From: Methylosinus sp. Sm6
GTDB lineage: Bacteria; Pseudomonadota; Alphaproteobacteria; Rhizobiales; Beijerinckiaceae
Reading direction: 5' to 3'
Assembly: GCF_019802345.1 (NCBI RefSeq)
Contig: NZ_JAINDZ010000026.1
Coordinates: forward strand, 1-64,000
Length of the DNA: 64,000 nt
This document shows positions 20,979 through 29,848 of this stretch, piece by piece (the stretch's first letter is position 1; each line of letters starts with the position of its first letter). The position numbers and the translations under genes are program-made. The notes below the pieces were generated by a model. It was not told the DNA's origin. It worked only from the letters and a program-made list of their open reading frames with translations, and searched no databases.

Positions 20979-21455
20979 TCAGCTGTCGCCGCGCAGCTGA
21001 ATAGGCCGCGCGCTGCGCCGCGCCGCGACCGACTCGCTCGCGCGATCGAAATAGCCGGCCGGCTCGCTGCGCTCGACGCGCCGCGTCCGGCGCGCGAAGG
21101 ACAGCACCACTCCCGCTTGCCGATTGTCGTGGAACCCCTCGAGATCGGCGAGCGCGACCTCGACCAAACCGGGCCGCCGCGGCGCGTAGAGGAGGTCGGG
21201 GCGACGCGCTTCGGGGTGATGGGTCAGCAGCATGCGCAGCACGATCAGCAGATCGGCGGCGCGCGCAGGGACGCCGAGATCGAGGAAGCGGCGCAGATCG
21301 GCGACGATCAGCTCGCGCACCGCCTCGAGGCCGCGATGGGCGTTGAGCAGATAGCTCGACAAAAGCGAGCGGTGCTTCGCAGAAGGGGAGGCGCCGAGAA
21401 CCAGCTCGTTGGAGGAGAGGCCGGCCAGGGCCGCGCATTCCGACACAGAAATCAT
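20979..21455 (-). CDS. Conserved-looking hypothetical protein, 158 residues
   Basis: A cytosolic helical protein starting MISVSECAALAGLSSNELVLG, chosen over a further upstream ATG because AAGGAG sits 6 bases before it. The first 90 residues are mostly helix (LLNAHRGLEAVRELIVADLRRFLDLGVPARAADLLIVLRMLL); the C-terminal 70 are Arg-rich with VVLSFARRTRR. No catalytic motif, signal peptide or membrane segment is seen. It converges with glyS across a GC-rich spacer with a GGCCGG/CCGGCC hairpin. I do not recognise a named family. Confidence 0.75.
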   Translation of the reverse strand: MISVSECAALAGLSSNELVLGASPSAKHRSLLSSYLLNAHRGLEAVRELIVADLRRFLDLGVPARAADLLIVLRMLLTHHPEARRPDLLYAPRRPGLVEVALADLEGFHDNRQAGVVLSFARRTRRVERSEPAGYFDRASESVAARRSARPIQLRGDS

Positions 21456-21915
21456 GTTGAGCTCCTTACGCGTTACGCAAACGAGACCACGCCCGCTGGG
21501 GCGGCGTATGGCTCGCGAGGACAAAGGCGCCTCTTATCGATCGACCAGCCATGGGTGCAATCAAGGAAAGAAATCATTCAAATTGATCGAATGCGTACGT
21601 GGCATTCTGCTCATATTCTGTCCTCTTCTTGTCTGGTTCGGCGGCGCAGTCTGGCCGCTAGCTGGAGTCGATGCTCGTCAATACTTGTTCATGACCGAAA
21701 CAAAAATTAGGACATTTACTTATGCCTCGCACACCCTCGCTCGCGGATTCAAAAAGCGCTTTAATTTACAAGTGCTTGATGCAATCCGTAATTGTGCTGC
21801 CGAGCGGAAATCGCGCTGTGCGGCGCATGGAAATAAGAACAATTCTATCGAATCTGCTCGCCGGAGTAAGTCGAGTTGCATAAAATTCGAGTAGATCGAG
21901 GGCTCAAAGAGCGCG
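21456..21915. other. AT-richer spacer with one doubtful open frame
   Basis: This 460-base spacer separates two minus-strand genes. On the plus strand an open frame from ATG 21508 to 21894 (128 codons) encodes one hydrophobic segment (VRGILLIFCPLLVWFGGAVW) followed by a basic, polar tail. It has no clear ribosome binding site and its codon use is unlike neighbouring genes, so I do not call it. No RNA gene or repeat was recognised. Confidence 0.3.
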
Positions 21916-23247
21916 TCAGCTGACGCGCTCCTCCTCCTGCGCCTTCGCCGAGAGGCGCTTCACCCGCTGCCAGAACGCCCAGGCGCCGAAAATGACAAAG
22001 GGCATGGCCGCTGCGGCGGCCTCCTCGCCGGTGAAGCCGAAAGGCAGGAATCCCGCGTCCTTCACGCCTTTGAAGAAATAGAGGGACAGGCCGGCGACGT
22101 AATAGCTGAGCGCGGCGATCGAAAGGCCGCCGACCAGCTTCTGCAGCCGCATCTGCAGCCGGGCGCGGCGATTCATGTCGTCGAGCAGATCGCGGTTCTG
22201 CTGCTCGAGCTCGAACGTAATGCCGGTGCGCATCAGATCGACGGCGCGCTCGACCTGGGCGGCGAGCCGCCCCTGGCGCGCCTCGAAGGCGTTGCAGGTC
22301 TCGATCGCCGGATCGAGCCGCGCGCTGAAAAAGGCGGAGATGGTGGTGTAGTGGCTCTCCTTGGCCTCCTGGATCAGCGCCAGACGATTCTTCACGATGG
22401 CCTGATAGGCGCGGCTGGCGCCGAAGCGGAAGGCGGTGCGCGTCGACAGCGCCTCGCTCTTGGCGAGGAGATCGCTCGAGCGCTTCAAGAGATCGCGGCT
22501 GGTGCGCATGTCCTGCGTCTGGCTCAGCGCATGGGTGATGTCGGAAATCTCGCTTTCCATCGCCCGCAATTGCGCGCCGGCGCCGCGCGCCTCCGGCAGG
22601 CCGAGCAGCGCCATCGTCCGATAGGTCTCGATTTCCAATACGCGCTGCAGCAGCCGCCCGGTCTCCAGAGCGCCGATCCCGTTCGTCTTCACCAGAAGGC
22701 GCGTGAAGCCGAAGGGGTCCACCGCGAAATCGGTCAGCACATGCGCGCCGCCCTTGGCCGCGCGCACGAGGCAGAGGCTCTGCGAGTTGAACAGCTGCGC
22801 ATAGATCTCGTGCGAATGGCCGCTCTCGATGGCGCAGAGATGGGTGGCGACGATCAGCCGGCCCGGCGAGGGGAAGGCGATTTCGCCGGCGCCGAGCGGG
22901 TCGGGATGAGCGAAGGGCTCGCCGGCGTCCTTTTGCGTGGACCAGGTGTAGGTGGTGAATTCCGTATGCTGCTCCCAGCGCAGCCGCCAGTCGCCGATCG
23001 TAAGGCGCTGGAACTTGGCGTCGCCGGTCGGCGGCGGCAGCATATGCGAGCGGAGCAGCCCGGCGAGCGCGGCGCGATCGGCGCGCGCCTCCTCTTCATT
23101 CGTCGCAAAGGCGAAATGATAGATGCGCTGGGGCGCCTCGATCGGCAGGAAGGGCCGTGCATGCAGCTCCGCGAGAATTGCGGCGCGCGCTTCGTGCTCC
23201 TCGAATCGGCTCGCCGCGCTCGGACGGCCCTCGTGGTCTCGTTCCAT
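21916..23247 (-). CDS. DUF3422 family membrane-anchored protein
   Basis: A 443-residue protein of a family known mostly from alphaproteobacteria. It has the conserved N-terminal ELHARPFLPIEAPQRIYHFAF and a central WEQHTEFTTYTW. A long helical region (about 215-370) resembles coiled-coil membrane-linked proteins. Two C-terminal hydrophobic segments follow (LVGGLSIAALSYYVAGLSLYF and AAAAMPFVIFGAWAFW), ending in a Lys/Glu-rich tail. The layout suggests a cytoplasmic domain held at the inner membrane. No function is established for the family as far as I know. Confidence 0.86.
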   Translation of the reverse strand: MERDHEGRPSAASRFEEHEARAAILAELHARPFLPIEAPQRIYHFAFATNEEEARADRAALAGLLRSHMLPPPTGDAKFQRLTIGDWRLRWEQHTEFTTYTWSTQKDAGEPFAHPDPLGAGEIAFPSPGRLIVATHLCAIESGHSHEIYAQLFNSQSLCLVRAAKGGAHVLTDFAVDPFGFTRLLVKTNGIGALETGRLLQRVLEIETYRTMALLGLPEARGAGAQLRAMESEISDITHALSQTQDMRTSRDLLKRSSDLLAKSEALSTRTAFRFGASRAYQAIVKNRLALIQEAKESHYTTISAFFSARLDPAIETCNAFEARQGRLAAQVERAVDLMRTGITFELEQQNRDLLDDMNRRARLQMRLQKLVGGLSIAALSYYVAGLSLYFFKGVKDAGFLPFGFTGEEAAAAAMPFVIFGAWAFWQRVKRLSAKAQEEERVS

Positions 23248-23333
23248 GTCGCTGTCGCTCTTCTCTCGCGCCTCTCACGAATCGGAGACGAGCATACCGG
23301 CTCCAGCGGATGAGGGAATGCGACGAATCGAGA

Positions 23334-23359
23334 CGCGCCGGGCGCATCGGCCCGGCGCG
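23334..23359. terminator. GC-rich hairpin after the Gly/His-rich gene
   Basis: A perfect 9-bp stem CGCGCCGGG / CCCGGCGCG with an 8-base loop lies 16 bases past the stop of the minus-strand Gly/His-rich gene and before the next minus-strand gene. It is a likely transcription end or processing site; no T run follows. Confidence 0.4.
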
Positions 23360-23375
23360 AGACAGCGCTAAATCG

Positions 23376-23918
23376 TCAATGGCCGTGGAATCCCCCGAAG
23401 CCGCCGTGATGGAAACCGCCATGGTGGAATCCGCCGCCGAACCCCCGGCCGCCGCCCCAGCCGCCGACATGATGGAAGCCGCCGCCGCCCCATCCGCCGC
23501 CGCCCCAATGACCGAAATGGCGATGGCCGCCCCAACCGCCGCCCCAGCCGCCGTAAGAGCGGCGATAGCCCCAGCCGCCGCCCCAGACGACCGGCGCGCT
23601 CCAGCCATAGCCGTAAGAGGGATAGCCATAGGAGGGATAGCCGTAGCCATAGTCGTAGTAATAAGGGGCGCTCGAATAAACGCGATAGGTCGTCACGACC
23701 GGCGCGGGGCTCGCTCCGTAAACATAATGGTAGACGCGCCTGACGTGGCGATGGCGCCGGGCGCAATAATAGCCGACTGTCGCCACCTGCGACGGCAAGG
23801 CGACCACTGACGTCGGGGCGACGCTGGTCGGCGCCGCCGCGCTTTCGGATGGAGCAAAGGTGAGTGCGATTGTTGCGCCGAGAGCCGCAGCGGCTCCCAA
23901 ATGGACGGGATAGGACAT
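23376..23918 (-). CDS. Secreted Tyr/Gly/His-rich low-complexity protein
   Basis: A 180-residue protein with a signal peptide (MSYPVHLGAAAALGATIALTF, cleavage after SAAA is plausible). The centre is Tyr-rich (YYYDYGYGYPSYGYPSYGYG) and the last 80 residues are almost only Gly, Trp, His and Phe in patterns such as GGWGGGWGGHRHFGHWGG and FHHGGFHHGGFGGFHGH. Such His-rich tails can hold copper, nickel or zinc, and Gly/Tyr/Trp-rich sequences are found in cell-surface and structural proteins. The family cannot be named. The DNA coding for the tail is repetitive, so copy number may vary between strains. Confidence 0.75.
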   Translation of the reverse strand: MSYPVHLGAAAALGATIALTFAPSESAAAPTSVAPTSVVALPSQVATVGYYCARRHRHVRRVYHYVYGASPAPVVTTYRVYSSAPYYYDYGYGYPSYGYPSYGYGWSAPVVWGGGWGYRRSYGGWGGGWGGHRHFGHWGGGGWGGGGFHHVGGWGGGRGFGGGFHHGGFHHGGFGGFHGH

Positions 23919-24039
23919 GACATGCCTCCTCGCCGGCGACGCGAGACCGCGCGCGCCGGAGAACGAGCCCCCACTCGCAATTTATTAAAATAATATGAAA
24001 TCGTATTCTCGTCGAGAGTGGGCGCATGCGCAGGCCGCC

Positions 24040-24068
24040 TTGACTTTCGCGCTTCGGGCGCTTAGCAA
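24040..24068 (+). promoter_or_regulatory. Candidate rpsD promoter
   Basis: TTGACT, 17 bases, TAGCAA is the best-spaced sigma-70-like pair in the 381-base gap before rpsD. It would give a leader of about 225 bases, long enough for the S4-type translational feedback known for ribosomal protein genes, though I see no recognisable fold. The remainder of the gap shows no gene. Confidence 0.4.
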
Positions 24069-24299
24069 GCCGGCGTCCGGTCGAGGCGAGAGCTTCCGCC
24101 GGCGCGCACCCGTGGTCGTCCTCGTGAATCTTCGTCCGAGGAGGGCCTGTCGGCCGGATCATCCGGCAGAGGAGGGCGCGTTCTTTCGACGCCAGGAAAT
24201 GTCCCTCGGCGCGGGAACGTGGTTCGGCGCAGCTCGCCCTCGAGGGGGCGGGAGCGGCGTGCTTTTCCCGTGCGAGGACGCGAGAACAGGACGCAGCAA

Positions 24300-24917
24300 G
24301 TGACGAAACGCGCCGAATCCAAATATAAGCTCGACCGCCGTCTCGGTCAGAACATCTGGGGCCGCCCGAAGAGCCCGGTGAACCGGCGCGAATATGGCCC
24401 GGGCCAGCATGGCCAGCGCCGCAAGGGCAAGCTCTCCGACTTCGGCACGCAGCTGAAGGCCAAGCAGAAGCTCAAGGGCTATTACGGCAACATTTCCGAG
24501 AAGCAGTTCCGCAAATATTATGCGGAGGCGATCCGCCTCAAGGGCGACTCGGGCGACAATCTCATCGGCCTGCTCGAGCGCCGTCTCGACGCCGTGGTCT
24601 ATCGCGCCAAATTCGTGCCGACCGTCTTCGCCGCGCGCCAGTTCATCAATCACGGCCACATCAAGGTGAACGGCCGCCGCGTGAACATCCCCTCCTATCT
24701 CGTCAAGATCGATGATATCGTCGAGGTGAAGGAGAGTTCCAAGCAGGCGATCACGGTGCTCGAGTCGGTCGCGCTCGGCGAGCGCGACGTGCCGGAGTAT
24801 TACGAGGTCGATCACAATAAGATGGTCGCCAAGATGACGCGCGTGCCGCTGCCGGCCGAGGTGCCCTATCCGGTGCAGATGGAGCCCAATCTCGTCATCG
24901 AATTCTATTCGCGCTGA
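24300..24917 (+). CDS. rpsD: 30S ribosomal protein S4
   Basis: A 205-residue primary 16S rRNA-binding protein. The start is GTG: the conserved N-terminus [20 protein letters not shown] begins right after it, and no ATG is available. The S4 N-terminal domain and the S4 RNA-binding domain ([34 protein letters not shown]) are complete, ending in LVIEFYSR. It stands alone here rather than in the alpha operon, as usual in alphaproteobacteria, and is followed by a strong terminator. Confidence 0.97.
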   Translation: MTKRAESKYKLDRRLGQNIWGRPKSPVNRREYGPGQHGQRRKGKLSDFGTQLKAKQKLKGYYGNISEKQFRKYYAEAIRLKGDSGDNLIGLLERRLDAVVYRAKFVPTVFAARQFINHGHIKVNGRRVNIPSYLVKIDDIVEVKESSKQAITVLESVALGERDVPEYYEVDHNKMVAKMTRVPLPAEVPYPVQMEPNLVIEFYSR

Positions 24918-24941
24918 CGACCCGCGCGATTTGCCATGCGA

Positions 24942-24968
24942 GGGCGTCCCCGAGGGGACGCCCTTTCT
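24942..24968 (+). terminator. Rho-independent terminator of rpsD
   Basis: A perfect 10-bp stem GGGCGTCCCC / GGGGACGCCC with a GA loop is followed by TTTCT, 24 bases after the rpsD stop. It cleanly separates rpsD from the MarR-type gene promoter that starts three bases later. Confidence 0.8.
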
Positions 24969-24970
24969 GC

Positions 24971-24999
24971 TTGACGCTAATAAATAGGAGTCCTATGTT
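24971..24999 (+). promoter_or_regulatory. Promoter with embedded palindrome, leaderless MarR-type gene
   Basis: TTGACG, 17 bases, TATGTT forms a good promoter. The spacer and the start of the -10 contain the palindrome ATAGGA-G-TCCTAT, placed where a bound dimer would block RNA polymerase. The expected transcription start coincides with the ATG at 25006, so the mRNA should be leaderless. Autoregulation by the MarR-type product is the simplest reading. Confidence 0.6.
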
Positions 25000-25005
25000 A
25001 ATCGC

Positions 25006-25677
25006 ATGACGCCCTTCGACGCGCTCTCCACTCCGCTTCCTCGTCGCCTGCGCGAGGGGCTCGACCGCATCGGCGCCGCGATGCGGTCCGAGCGCTGGAG
25101 CGCCGCCGAGGGCGCCGCGCTCACGCCGACCCAGCTCGACGCGCTCGCCTTCGTCGCCGGGCGCGGCGACAAGGGCGTGCGGCTGCGCGCCGTCGCCGAT
25201 CATCTCGCCGTCTCACAGCCGACGGCGACGGATTCGGTCGCCGCGCTCGTGCGCAAGGCCCTCGTGACCAAGACGCCGGACCCAGAAGATGCACGCGCCG
25301 TCCTGCTGCGCGCCACCGCCGCCGGACGTGAGGCGTCCTTCGCCGCGCAGACCGAAGACTCGTCGATCGAGCGGGCGCTGGCGACGCTGCCCCCGCCGGA
25401 GCAGGAGGAATTGCTCCGTCTCGTCATCAAGACCATTCGCGCGCTGCAGGAGGCGAAGGCGATCGCGCCGCAGCGGCTCTGCGTCGACTGCCGCCACTTT
25501 CGTCCGTTCCTGCACGAGGATGCGGAGCTGCCGCATCATTGCGCTCTGGTCGATGCGGCTTTCGGCGGCCGCCATTTGCGTCTCGACTGCCCCGAGCAGG
25601 AGGAGGCGCCGCAGGCGCAGCGCGACGCCGCCTGGACCGAATTTCTGCGCGCGGCCGCCGCGCCGCCGGGCGGCTGA
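25006..25677 (+). CDS. MarR-type regulator with Cys/His-rich C-terminal tail
   Basis: A 223-residue protein. Residues 1-150 form a MarR winged-helix domain (LTPTQLDALAFVAGRGDKGVRL, then VADHLAVSQPTATDSVAALVRKALV, wing DPEDARAVLL). Residues 160-205 add a segment with four Cys and several His (CVDCRHF, HHCALVDAAFGG, LDCPE), a pattern suited to bind zinc or an iron-sulfur cluster; ordinary MarR proteins lack it. The tail may let the regulator sense metal or redox state. It precedes a CPVC thioredoxin-like gene on the same strand. Expression appears leaderless and autoregulated. Confidence 0.85.
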   Translation: MTPFDALSTPLPRRLREGLDRIGAAMRSERWSAAEGAALTPTQLDALAFVAGRGDKGVRLRAVADHLAVSQPTATDSVAALVRKALVTKTPDPEDARAVLLRATAAGREASFAAQTEDSSIERALATLPPPEQEELLRLVIKTIRALQEAKAIAPQRLCVDCRHFRPFLHEDAELPHHCALVDAAFGGRHLRLDCPEQEEAPQAQRDAAWTEFLRAAAAPPGG

Positions 25678-25776
25678 GGGCGTCCAAAGCTTCCCGGGGT
25701 CGGCCATCCGCCGCCCTTGGAAAAGCGGCTCGCGAGGCGGGCCGCTCGATAGGCCAAACAGAGGAGGACCAAGGCA

Positions 25777-26013
25777 ATGGCTCGGAAAGCGACCTTCTAT
25801 CACGCAGGCTGCCCGGTCTGCGCGGATGCGGAGACCGCCTTTGCGAACGCCCTCGACCCGAAGGAGTTCGATGTCGAAGTCGTTCATCTCGGCGAGGACA
25901 AATCGCGCCTGCGCGAGGCCGAGGAAGCGGGCGTCAAATCCGTGCCCGCCTTCGTCATCGACGGGCGCGCCTATCACATCAATTTCGGCGCGGAACTCGC
26001 CGCGCTGAAATAA
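25777..26013 (+). CDS. Small thioredoxin/glutaredoxin-like protein
   Basis: A 78-residue protein with the active-site motif CPVC (in FYHAGCPVCADAETAF) and the cis-Pro loop VKSVPAFVIDG, the two hallmarks of the thioredoxin fold. It is shorter than thioredoxin (about 105) and closer to glutaredoxin or the small disulfide-redox proteins. No signal peptide, so cytoplasmic. The ribosome binding region is AGGAGGACCAAGGC. It follows the Cys-tailed MarR-type gene by 99 bases, which fits a redox-linked pair. Confidence 0.8.
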   Translation: MARKATFYHAGCPVCADAETAFANALDPKEFDVEVVHLGEDKSRLREAEEAGVKSVPAFVIDGRAYHINFGAELAALK

Positions 26014-26103
26014 CCCCGACATCGCTCCGCCGTTGTCACTTCGGCGACTCCGAACTCGCCTCGCCGGGCACAGCGCCCGCGCGAGGCCTTTTTCGAGGAC
26101 TCC

Positions 26104-26796
26104 ATGGTTTCCATTGCGATCGAGACGATGTTCGCCGCGCATTCTCTCGCCACGCTCGGCCCGCGCGCCGCGCCGAGCGGCATCGCCAAGACCGCCGCGC
26201 CGGCCCCCTGGCGCATCGGCGACACGGGGCTCGACGGCGATCGCCAGGGCGATCTCGTCCATCACGGCGGCGCCGAGAAGGCGCTGCATCACTATCCGCG
26301 CGACCATTACGCGCGCTGGATCGAGGAGGAGCCGGCGCTCGCCGGCTCGCTCGCCACGGCGCCCGCCTTCGGCGAGAACATCTCGACCTTCGGCCTCACC
26401 GAGGCGGATGTCTGCGTCGGCGATGTCTTCGCGCTCGGCTCGGCCATCGTGCAGGTGAGCCAGGGGCGCCAGCCCTGCTGGAAGCTCAACGCTCATTTCA
26501 CGCGCAAGGACATGGCGCGCCGCGTTCAGGAGAGCGGCCGCACCGGCTGGTATTATCGCGTGCTGCGCGAGGGAATCGTCCAGCCGGGCGACCGGCTCGA
26601 ACGCATCGAGCGTCCGCTGCCGGACTGGCCCTTGGCGCGGCTGAACGAATTGCTCTACCGCCGCACGCTGGATTTCGAGTCGCTGGAGCGGATGGCGGCG
26701 CTTTCCGAGCTCGCCGCGCCCTGGCGCGAGCTCGCCGCGCGCCGTCTCGAGCGACGCGCGGTCGAGGACTGGTCGTCGCGGCTCCAGGGCGCGTGA
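26104..26796 (+). CDS. MOSC domain protein (YiiM-like)
   Basis: A 230-residue protein with a MOSC domain: DTGLDGDRQGDLVHHGGAEKALHHYPRDHY, FGENISTFGLTEADVCVGDVF, and the conserved Cys region VSQGRQPCWKLNAHF. MOSC domains bind molybdenum cofactor or sulfur and YiiM-like members reduce N-hydroxylated compounds using molybdopterin. The C-terminal 3-alpha domain (about 175-230) is also of YiiM type. It lies downstream of the thioredoxin-like gene and convergent with the FAD enzyme gene. The link to the ModE regulator 20 kb away is only thematic. Confidence 0.88.
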   Translation: MVSIAIETMFAAHSLATLGPRAAPSGIAKTAAPAPWRIGDTGLDGDRQGDLVHHGGAEKALHHYPRDHYARWIEEEPALAGSLATAPAFGENISTFGLTEADVCVGDVFALGSAIVQVSQGRQPCWKLNAHFTRKDMARRVQESGRTGWYYRVLREGIVQPGDRLERIERPLPDWPLARLNELLYRRTLDFESLERMAALSELAAPWRELAARRLERRAVEDWSSRLQGA

Positions 26797-26826
26797 GTGG
26801 GGCGGGGCGCGAGCCTCGCCCGAAAA

Positions 26827-28404
26827 TCACCGAGCGTCGCCCTCGGCGAGATCGGCGGCGGCGAGCTTCGCCGATTCGGCGCCGGAGAGCATCGCGCCGT
26901 TGAACCCGTGCTCGCCGCCGAAGGCGGAGGCGAGATAGAAGCGCGGGATCGGCGTGCGCGGCGTGCGCGGAAATCCCGAGAGGATGGACTCTGTCGGCGG
27001 CAGCGAGGCGAAGCCATAGACCGCGCCGTCGGGCGTGTTGAGATAGCCCGCCATGGATTGCGCATTGAGCAGGGTGCGCTCCTGCACGAGGCTCGAGAAG
27101 CCCGGATAATCCTGCTCGAGCCGCGCCTGCAGCGCGTCGAGCCATTGCTCGCGTCGCGCGCGCGCATCGTCGCGCGAGAGGCCGCGCCAATTGTCCATCC
27201 AGTCGAGCCCCAGCACGCTCAACAGGATGGGCGGCGTCTCCCAGAGCCCCGAATCGATGGCGCTGAAATTGGCGATGCCATAGGCGGGCAGCCGGCCGTT
27301 CGGCGCTGCGCCGAGCAGGCTCGCCCCGGCGCCGTAATCGTCGAAAGAGCGCATCTGCGCCGGCAGCACGATGCTCGAATAATCGGCGAGGCCGACCGTC
27401 TCCGGCTTGGCGGAGAGGCCGTAATGCGCGCAGAACAGCGAGGTCGACAGCTCGCGTGCGCCGAACGCCTCGGCGAGCGCGGCGCGCCCGGCCTCCGGCA
27501 GCAGATCGGCGGCGACATTCGGCCCGCAATTGGCGAGCACCACGCGCGCGGTGACGCGCTCCTCCTCCTCGCCGGACTTGCGCGCGACATGGCGGACGGC
27601 GACGGGCCGGCCCTCGCCGTCGAGCTCGATCGCGCTCGCATTGCGGCCGAGGCGCACGACGCCGCCGGCCTTGGTGATTGCCTTGGCGAGCTTCAGGCTC
27701 AGCTGGCGCGAGCCGCCTTTGATATAGGCGCCGCCCGAGCCGATGTAGCCGCCCTGCGCCAATGCGTAAAAGATGAACCACATGCGCTTGGGGTCGTCGC
27801 CGTAATAGAAGAGATTGGCGGCGAGCGCCGCCTTCAGCCCCTCCTCCTCGCCGAACTCGCGCGCGAAGACCTCGGACAGCGAGGCGCGCCAGTCGGCCGC
27901 GACGGGGACGATTTCCGAAACGCCCTTGGCCAGCTTGGCGATGGAGCGATCCTCGCGCGCCCGCGAGAGGTTCCACAGCGAGTCCTGGATTTGGTCGATG
28001 CGATCGAGAAAGGCGCCGATCGCCTTCGCCCTGGCGGGAAAGCGCGCCGAGAGCGCGTCCTTGGCGGCGGCGAAGCCGACCGGCAGGGCGAAAGGCTCGT
28101 CGAGCGGCCCGCCGCGGACCGTGTAGAGCGGCCCGGTCGGAATCCATTCGATTTCATCCAATATGCCGAGCTCGTCGAGGATGCGGCGCTTCACGTCGCG
28201 CGGATCGCGCGGGTCGGAGGTCTGATGCAGCGAAGCCTCGACCGTGAGCGAGCCGACCTTATAGACGGAGGCGGCGCCGCCGAGGCTGAAATTGCGCTCG
28301 AGCAGGCAGACCCCATAGCCCTGTTTCGCCAGCAGAGCCCCCGCGGTCAGGCCGCCGAGGCCCGAGCCGATCACCACCACATCGAATTGCTTCGCTTCCG
28401 TCAC
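26827..28404 (-). CDS. Phytoene desaturase/retinol saturase-like FAD oxidoreductase
   Basis: A 525-residue flavoprotein. The N-terminal dinucleotide-binding motif is VVVIGSGLGGLTAGALLAKQGYGVCLLERN, followed by a GGAAS step as in carotenoid desaturases and isomerases. Near the C-terminus IPRFYLASAFGGEHGFNGAMLSGAESA forms the second FAD-binding segment. The family acts on polyprenoid double bonds; carotenoid or hopanoid-precursor substrates are possible, but no crt genes are near. It is longer than HpnE-type desaturases (about 420). It stands alone on the minus strand and diverges from the rhamnose operon. Confidence 0.85.
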   Translation of the reverse strand: MTEAKQFDVVVIGSGLGGLTAGALLAKQGYGVCLLERNFSLGGAASVYKVGSLTVEASLHQTSDPRDPRDVKRRILDELGILDEIEWIPTGPLYTVRGGPLDEPFALPVGFAAAKDALSARFPARAKAIGAFLDRIDQIQDSLWNLSRAREDRSIAKLAKGVSEIVPVAADWRASLSEVFAREFGEEEGLKAALAANLFYYGDDPKRMWFIFYALAQGGYIGSGGAYIKGGSRQLSLKLAKAITKAGGVVRLGRNASAIELDGEGRPVAVRHVARKSGEEEERVTARVVLANCGPNVAADLLPEAGRAALAEAFGARELSTSLFCAHYGLSAKPETVGLADYSSIVLPAQMRSFDDYGAGASLLGAAPNGRLPAYGIANFSAIDSGLWETPPILLSVLGLDWMDNWRGLSRDDARARREQWLDALQARLEQDYPGFSSLVQERTLLNAQSMAGYLNTPDGAVYGFASLPPTESILSGFPRTPRTPIPRFYLASAFGGEHGFNGAMLSGAESAKLAAADLAEGDAR

Positions 28405-28769
28405 TGTCGACGCCTTTCGCTACCGGTTCCGGCCCGTGCGACCTTACCGATTGTTTTGCGCCGGTCAAAGCGCGCGGCGGCGCTCGGGCGAAGGCAAAAC
28501 AGACGTATCCGCCGGGGGCCGAGCGGCCGCGAGCTTTACAATGCCGGTGAAATTCCCTACTCCCGAACAAGCAAAGCCGGTTTCGGGAGGAGGCGTGGCC
28601 CTTGGAGACTGGCAACGATGAAATTGAAGGGTGCCCGACGCCTTAGGGGCTTCAGTTCGAGTGACGCAGGCCGTTAGCGGTTTGCTTCGTCGAATTTGAT
28701 GGGCTTCGAGAGCGAGCCTGAAGGCTCGCTAAGCCGAATCACATCACTAGCGATGGACAGCGAGCGACC
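28405..28769. other. Intergenic spacer with a short palindromic repeat
   Basis: The 365-base spacer between divergent genes contains the palindrome AGCGAGCC-TGAA-GGCTCGCT at 28711-28730, a member of the family also found near 35.1, 36.2 and 52.5 kb. It must also hold the promoter of the rhamnose operon; I could not pick a convincing -35/-10 pair. No gene is supported. Confidence 0.5.
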
Positions 28770-29819
28770 ATGCGCGTTCTTCTGACCGGCGGCGCCGGCT
28801 TCATCGGATCGGCGGTCGCGAGGCGCATCATCGAGACGACGCAGGACGCGCTGCTCGTCTTCGACAAGCTGACCTATGCCGGCAATCTCGCCTCGCTCGC
28901 GCCCATCGCTCATGATCCGCGCTATTCCTTCACCCGCGCCGACATCTGCGACCGCAAGGCGGCAACGCGCGCCTTCGACGAATTTCAGCCCGACATCGTG
29001 ATGCATCTTGCCGCCGAGAGCCATGTCGATCGCTCGATCGATGGGCCGGCGGCCTTCGTGCAGACCAATGTCGTCGGCACCTTCACCCTGCTCGACGTCG
29101 CCCTCGCCTATTGGCGCCGGCTCGATCCCGCGCGCGCCGCGGCTTTCCGCTTCCTGCACATCTCCACCGACGAAGTGTTCGGCGCGCTGGGGCCGGAGGG
29201 ACTGTTCCGCGAGGACACGCCCTATGCGCCGAGCTCACCCTATTCGGCCAGCAAGGCGGGGGCGGATCATCTCGTGCGCGCCTGGCGCGAGACCTATGGC
29301 CTGCCGACCATCGTCACCAATTGCTCGAATAATTACGGGCCCTATCACTTCCCCGAGAAGCTGATCCCGCTCACCATCCTCAATGCGATCGAAGGGCGGC
29401 CGCTGCCGGTCTATGGCCGCGGCGAAAATGTGCGCGACTGGCTCTATGTCGAGGACCACGCCGCCGCCCTGCTGCAGGTCGCGCGCGCCGGCGTCGTCGG
29501 CGAGTCCTATAACGTCGGCGGGCGCAGCGAACGGCGCAACATCGATGTGGTGCGGCTCATCTGCGGCATCCTCGACGAAATTCGCCCGCGCGTCGGCTCC
29601 TATGCGGAGCAGATCGCTTTCGTCGCGGACCGCCCGGGACATGATCTGCGTTATGCGATCGATTGCTCGAAGATCGAGCGCGACCTCGGCTGGCGTCCGA
29701 CCGAGAGCTTCGAGAGCGGCCTGCGCAAGACCGTGCGCTGGTATCTCGACAATGAAGACTGGTGGCGGACGATCCGCGCGGGCGGCTATAGCGGCGAGCG
29801 GCTCGGCCGTCTCGCCTGA
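28770..29819 (+). CDS. rfbB: dTDP-glucose 4,6-dehydratase
   Basis: A 349-residue extended short-chain dehydrogenase, second step of dTDP-L-rhamnose synthesis. NAD-binding motif [15 protein letters not shown]; catalytic triad region [10 protein letters not shown] (Thr-Asp-Glu) and [10 protein letters not shown] (YxxxK). [15 protein letters not shown] is the conserved substrate loop. It is the first gene of a tight plus-strand operon rfbB-rfbC-rfbD-rfbA-glycosyltransferase. The gene order differs from the common BDAC order. Confidence 0.96.
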   Translation: MRVLLTGGAGFIGSAVARRIIETTQDALLVFDKLTYAGNLASLAPIAHDPRYSFTRADICDRKAATRAFDEFQPDIVMHLAAESHVDRSIDGPAAFVQTNVVGTFTLLDVALAYWRRLDPARAAAFRFLHISTDEVFGALGPEGLFREDTPYAPSSPYSASKAGADHLVRAWRETYGLPTIVTNCSNNYGPYHFPEKLIPLTILNAIEGRPLPVYGRGENVRDWLYVEDHAAALLQVARAGVVGESYNVGGRSERRNIDVVRLICGILDEIRPRVGSYAEQIAFVADRPGHDLRYAIDCSKIERDLGWRPTESFESGLRKTVRWYLDNEDWWRTIRAGGYSGERLGRLA

Positions 29820-29848
29820 GAGTGCGGCCGAAACGGAGCGGAGGCGAT

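Noticed and set aside
21508-21894. A 128-codon plus-strand frame with one hydrophobic stretch
   Set aside because: No ribosome binding site, atypical composition and no recognisable family; left as a note in the spacer entry.
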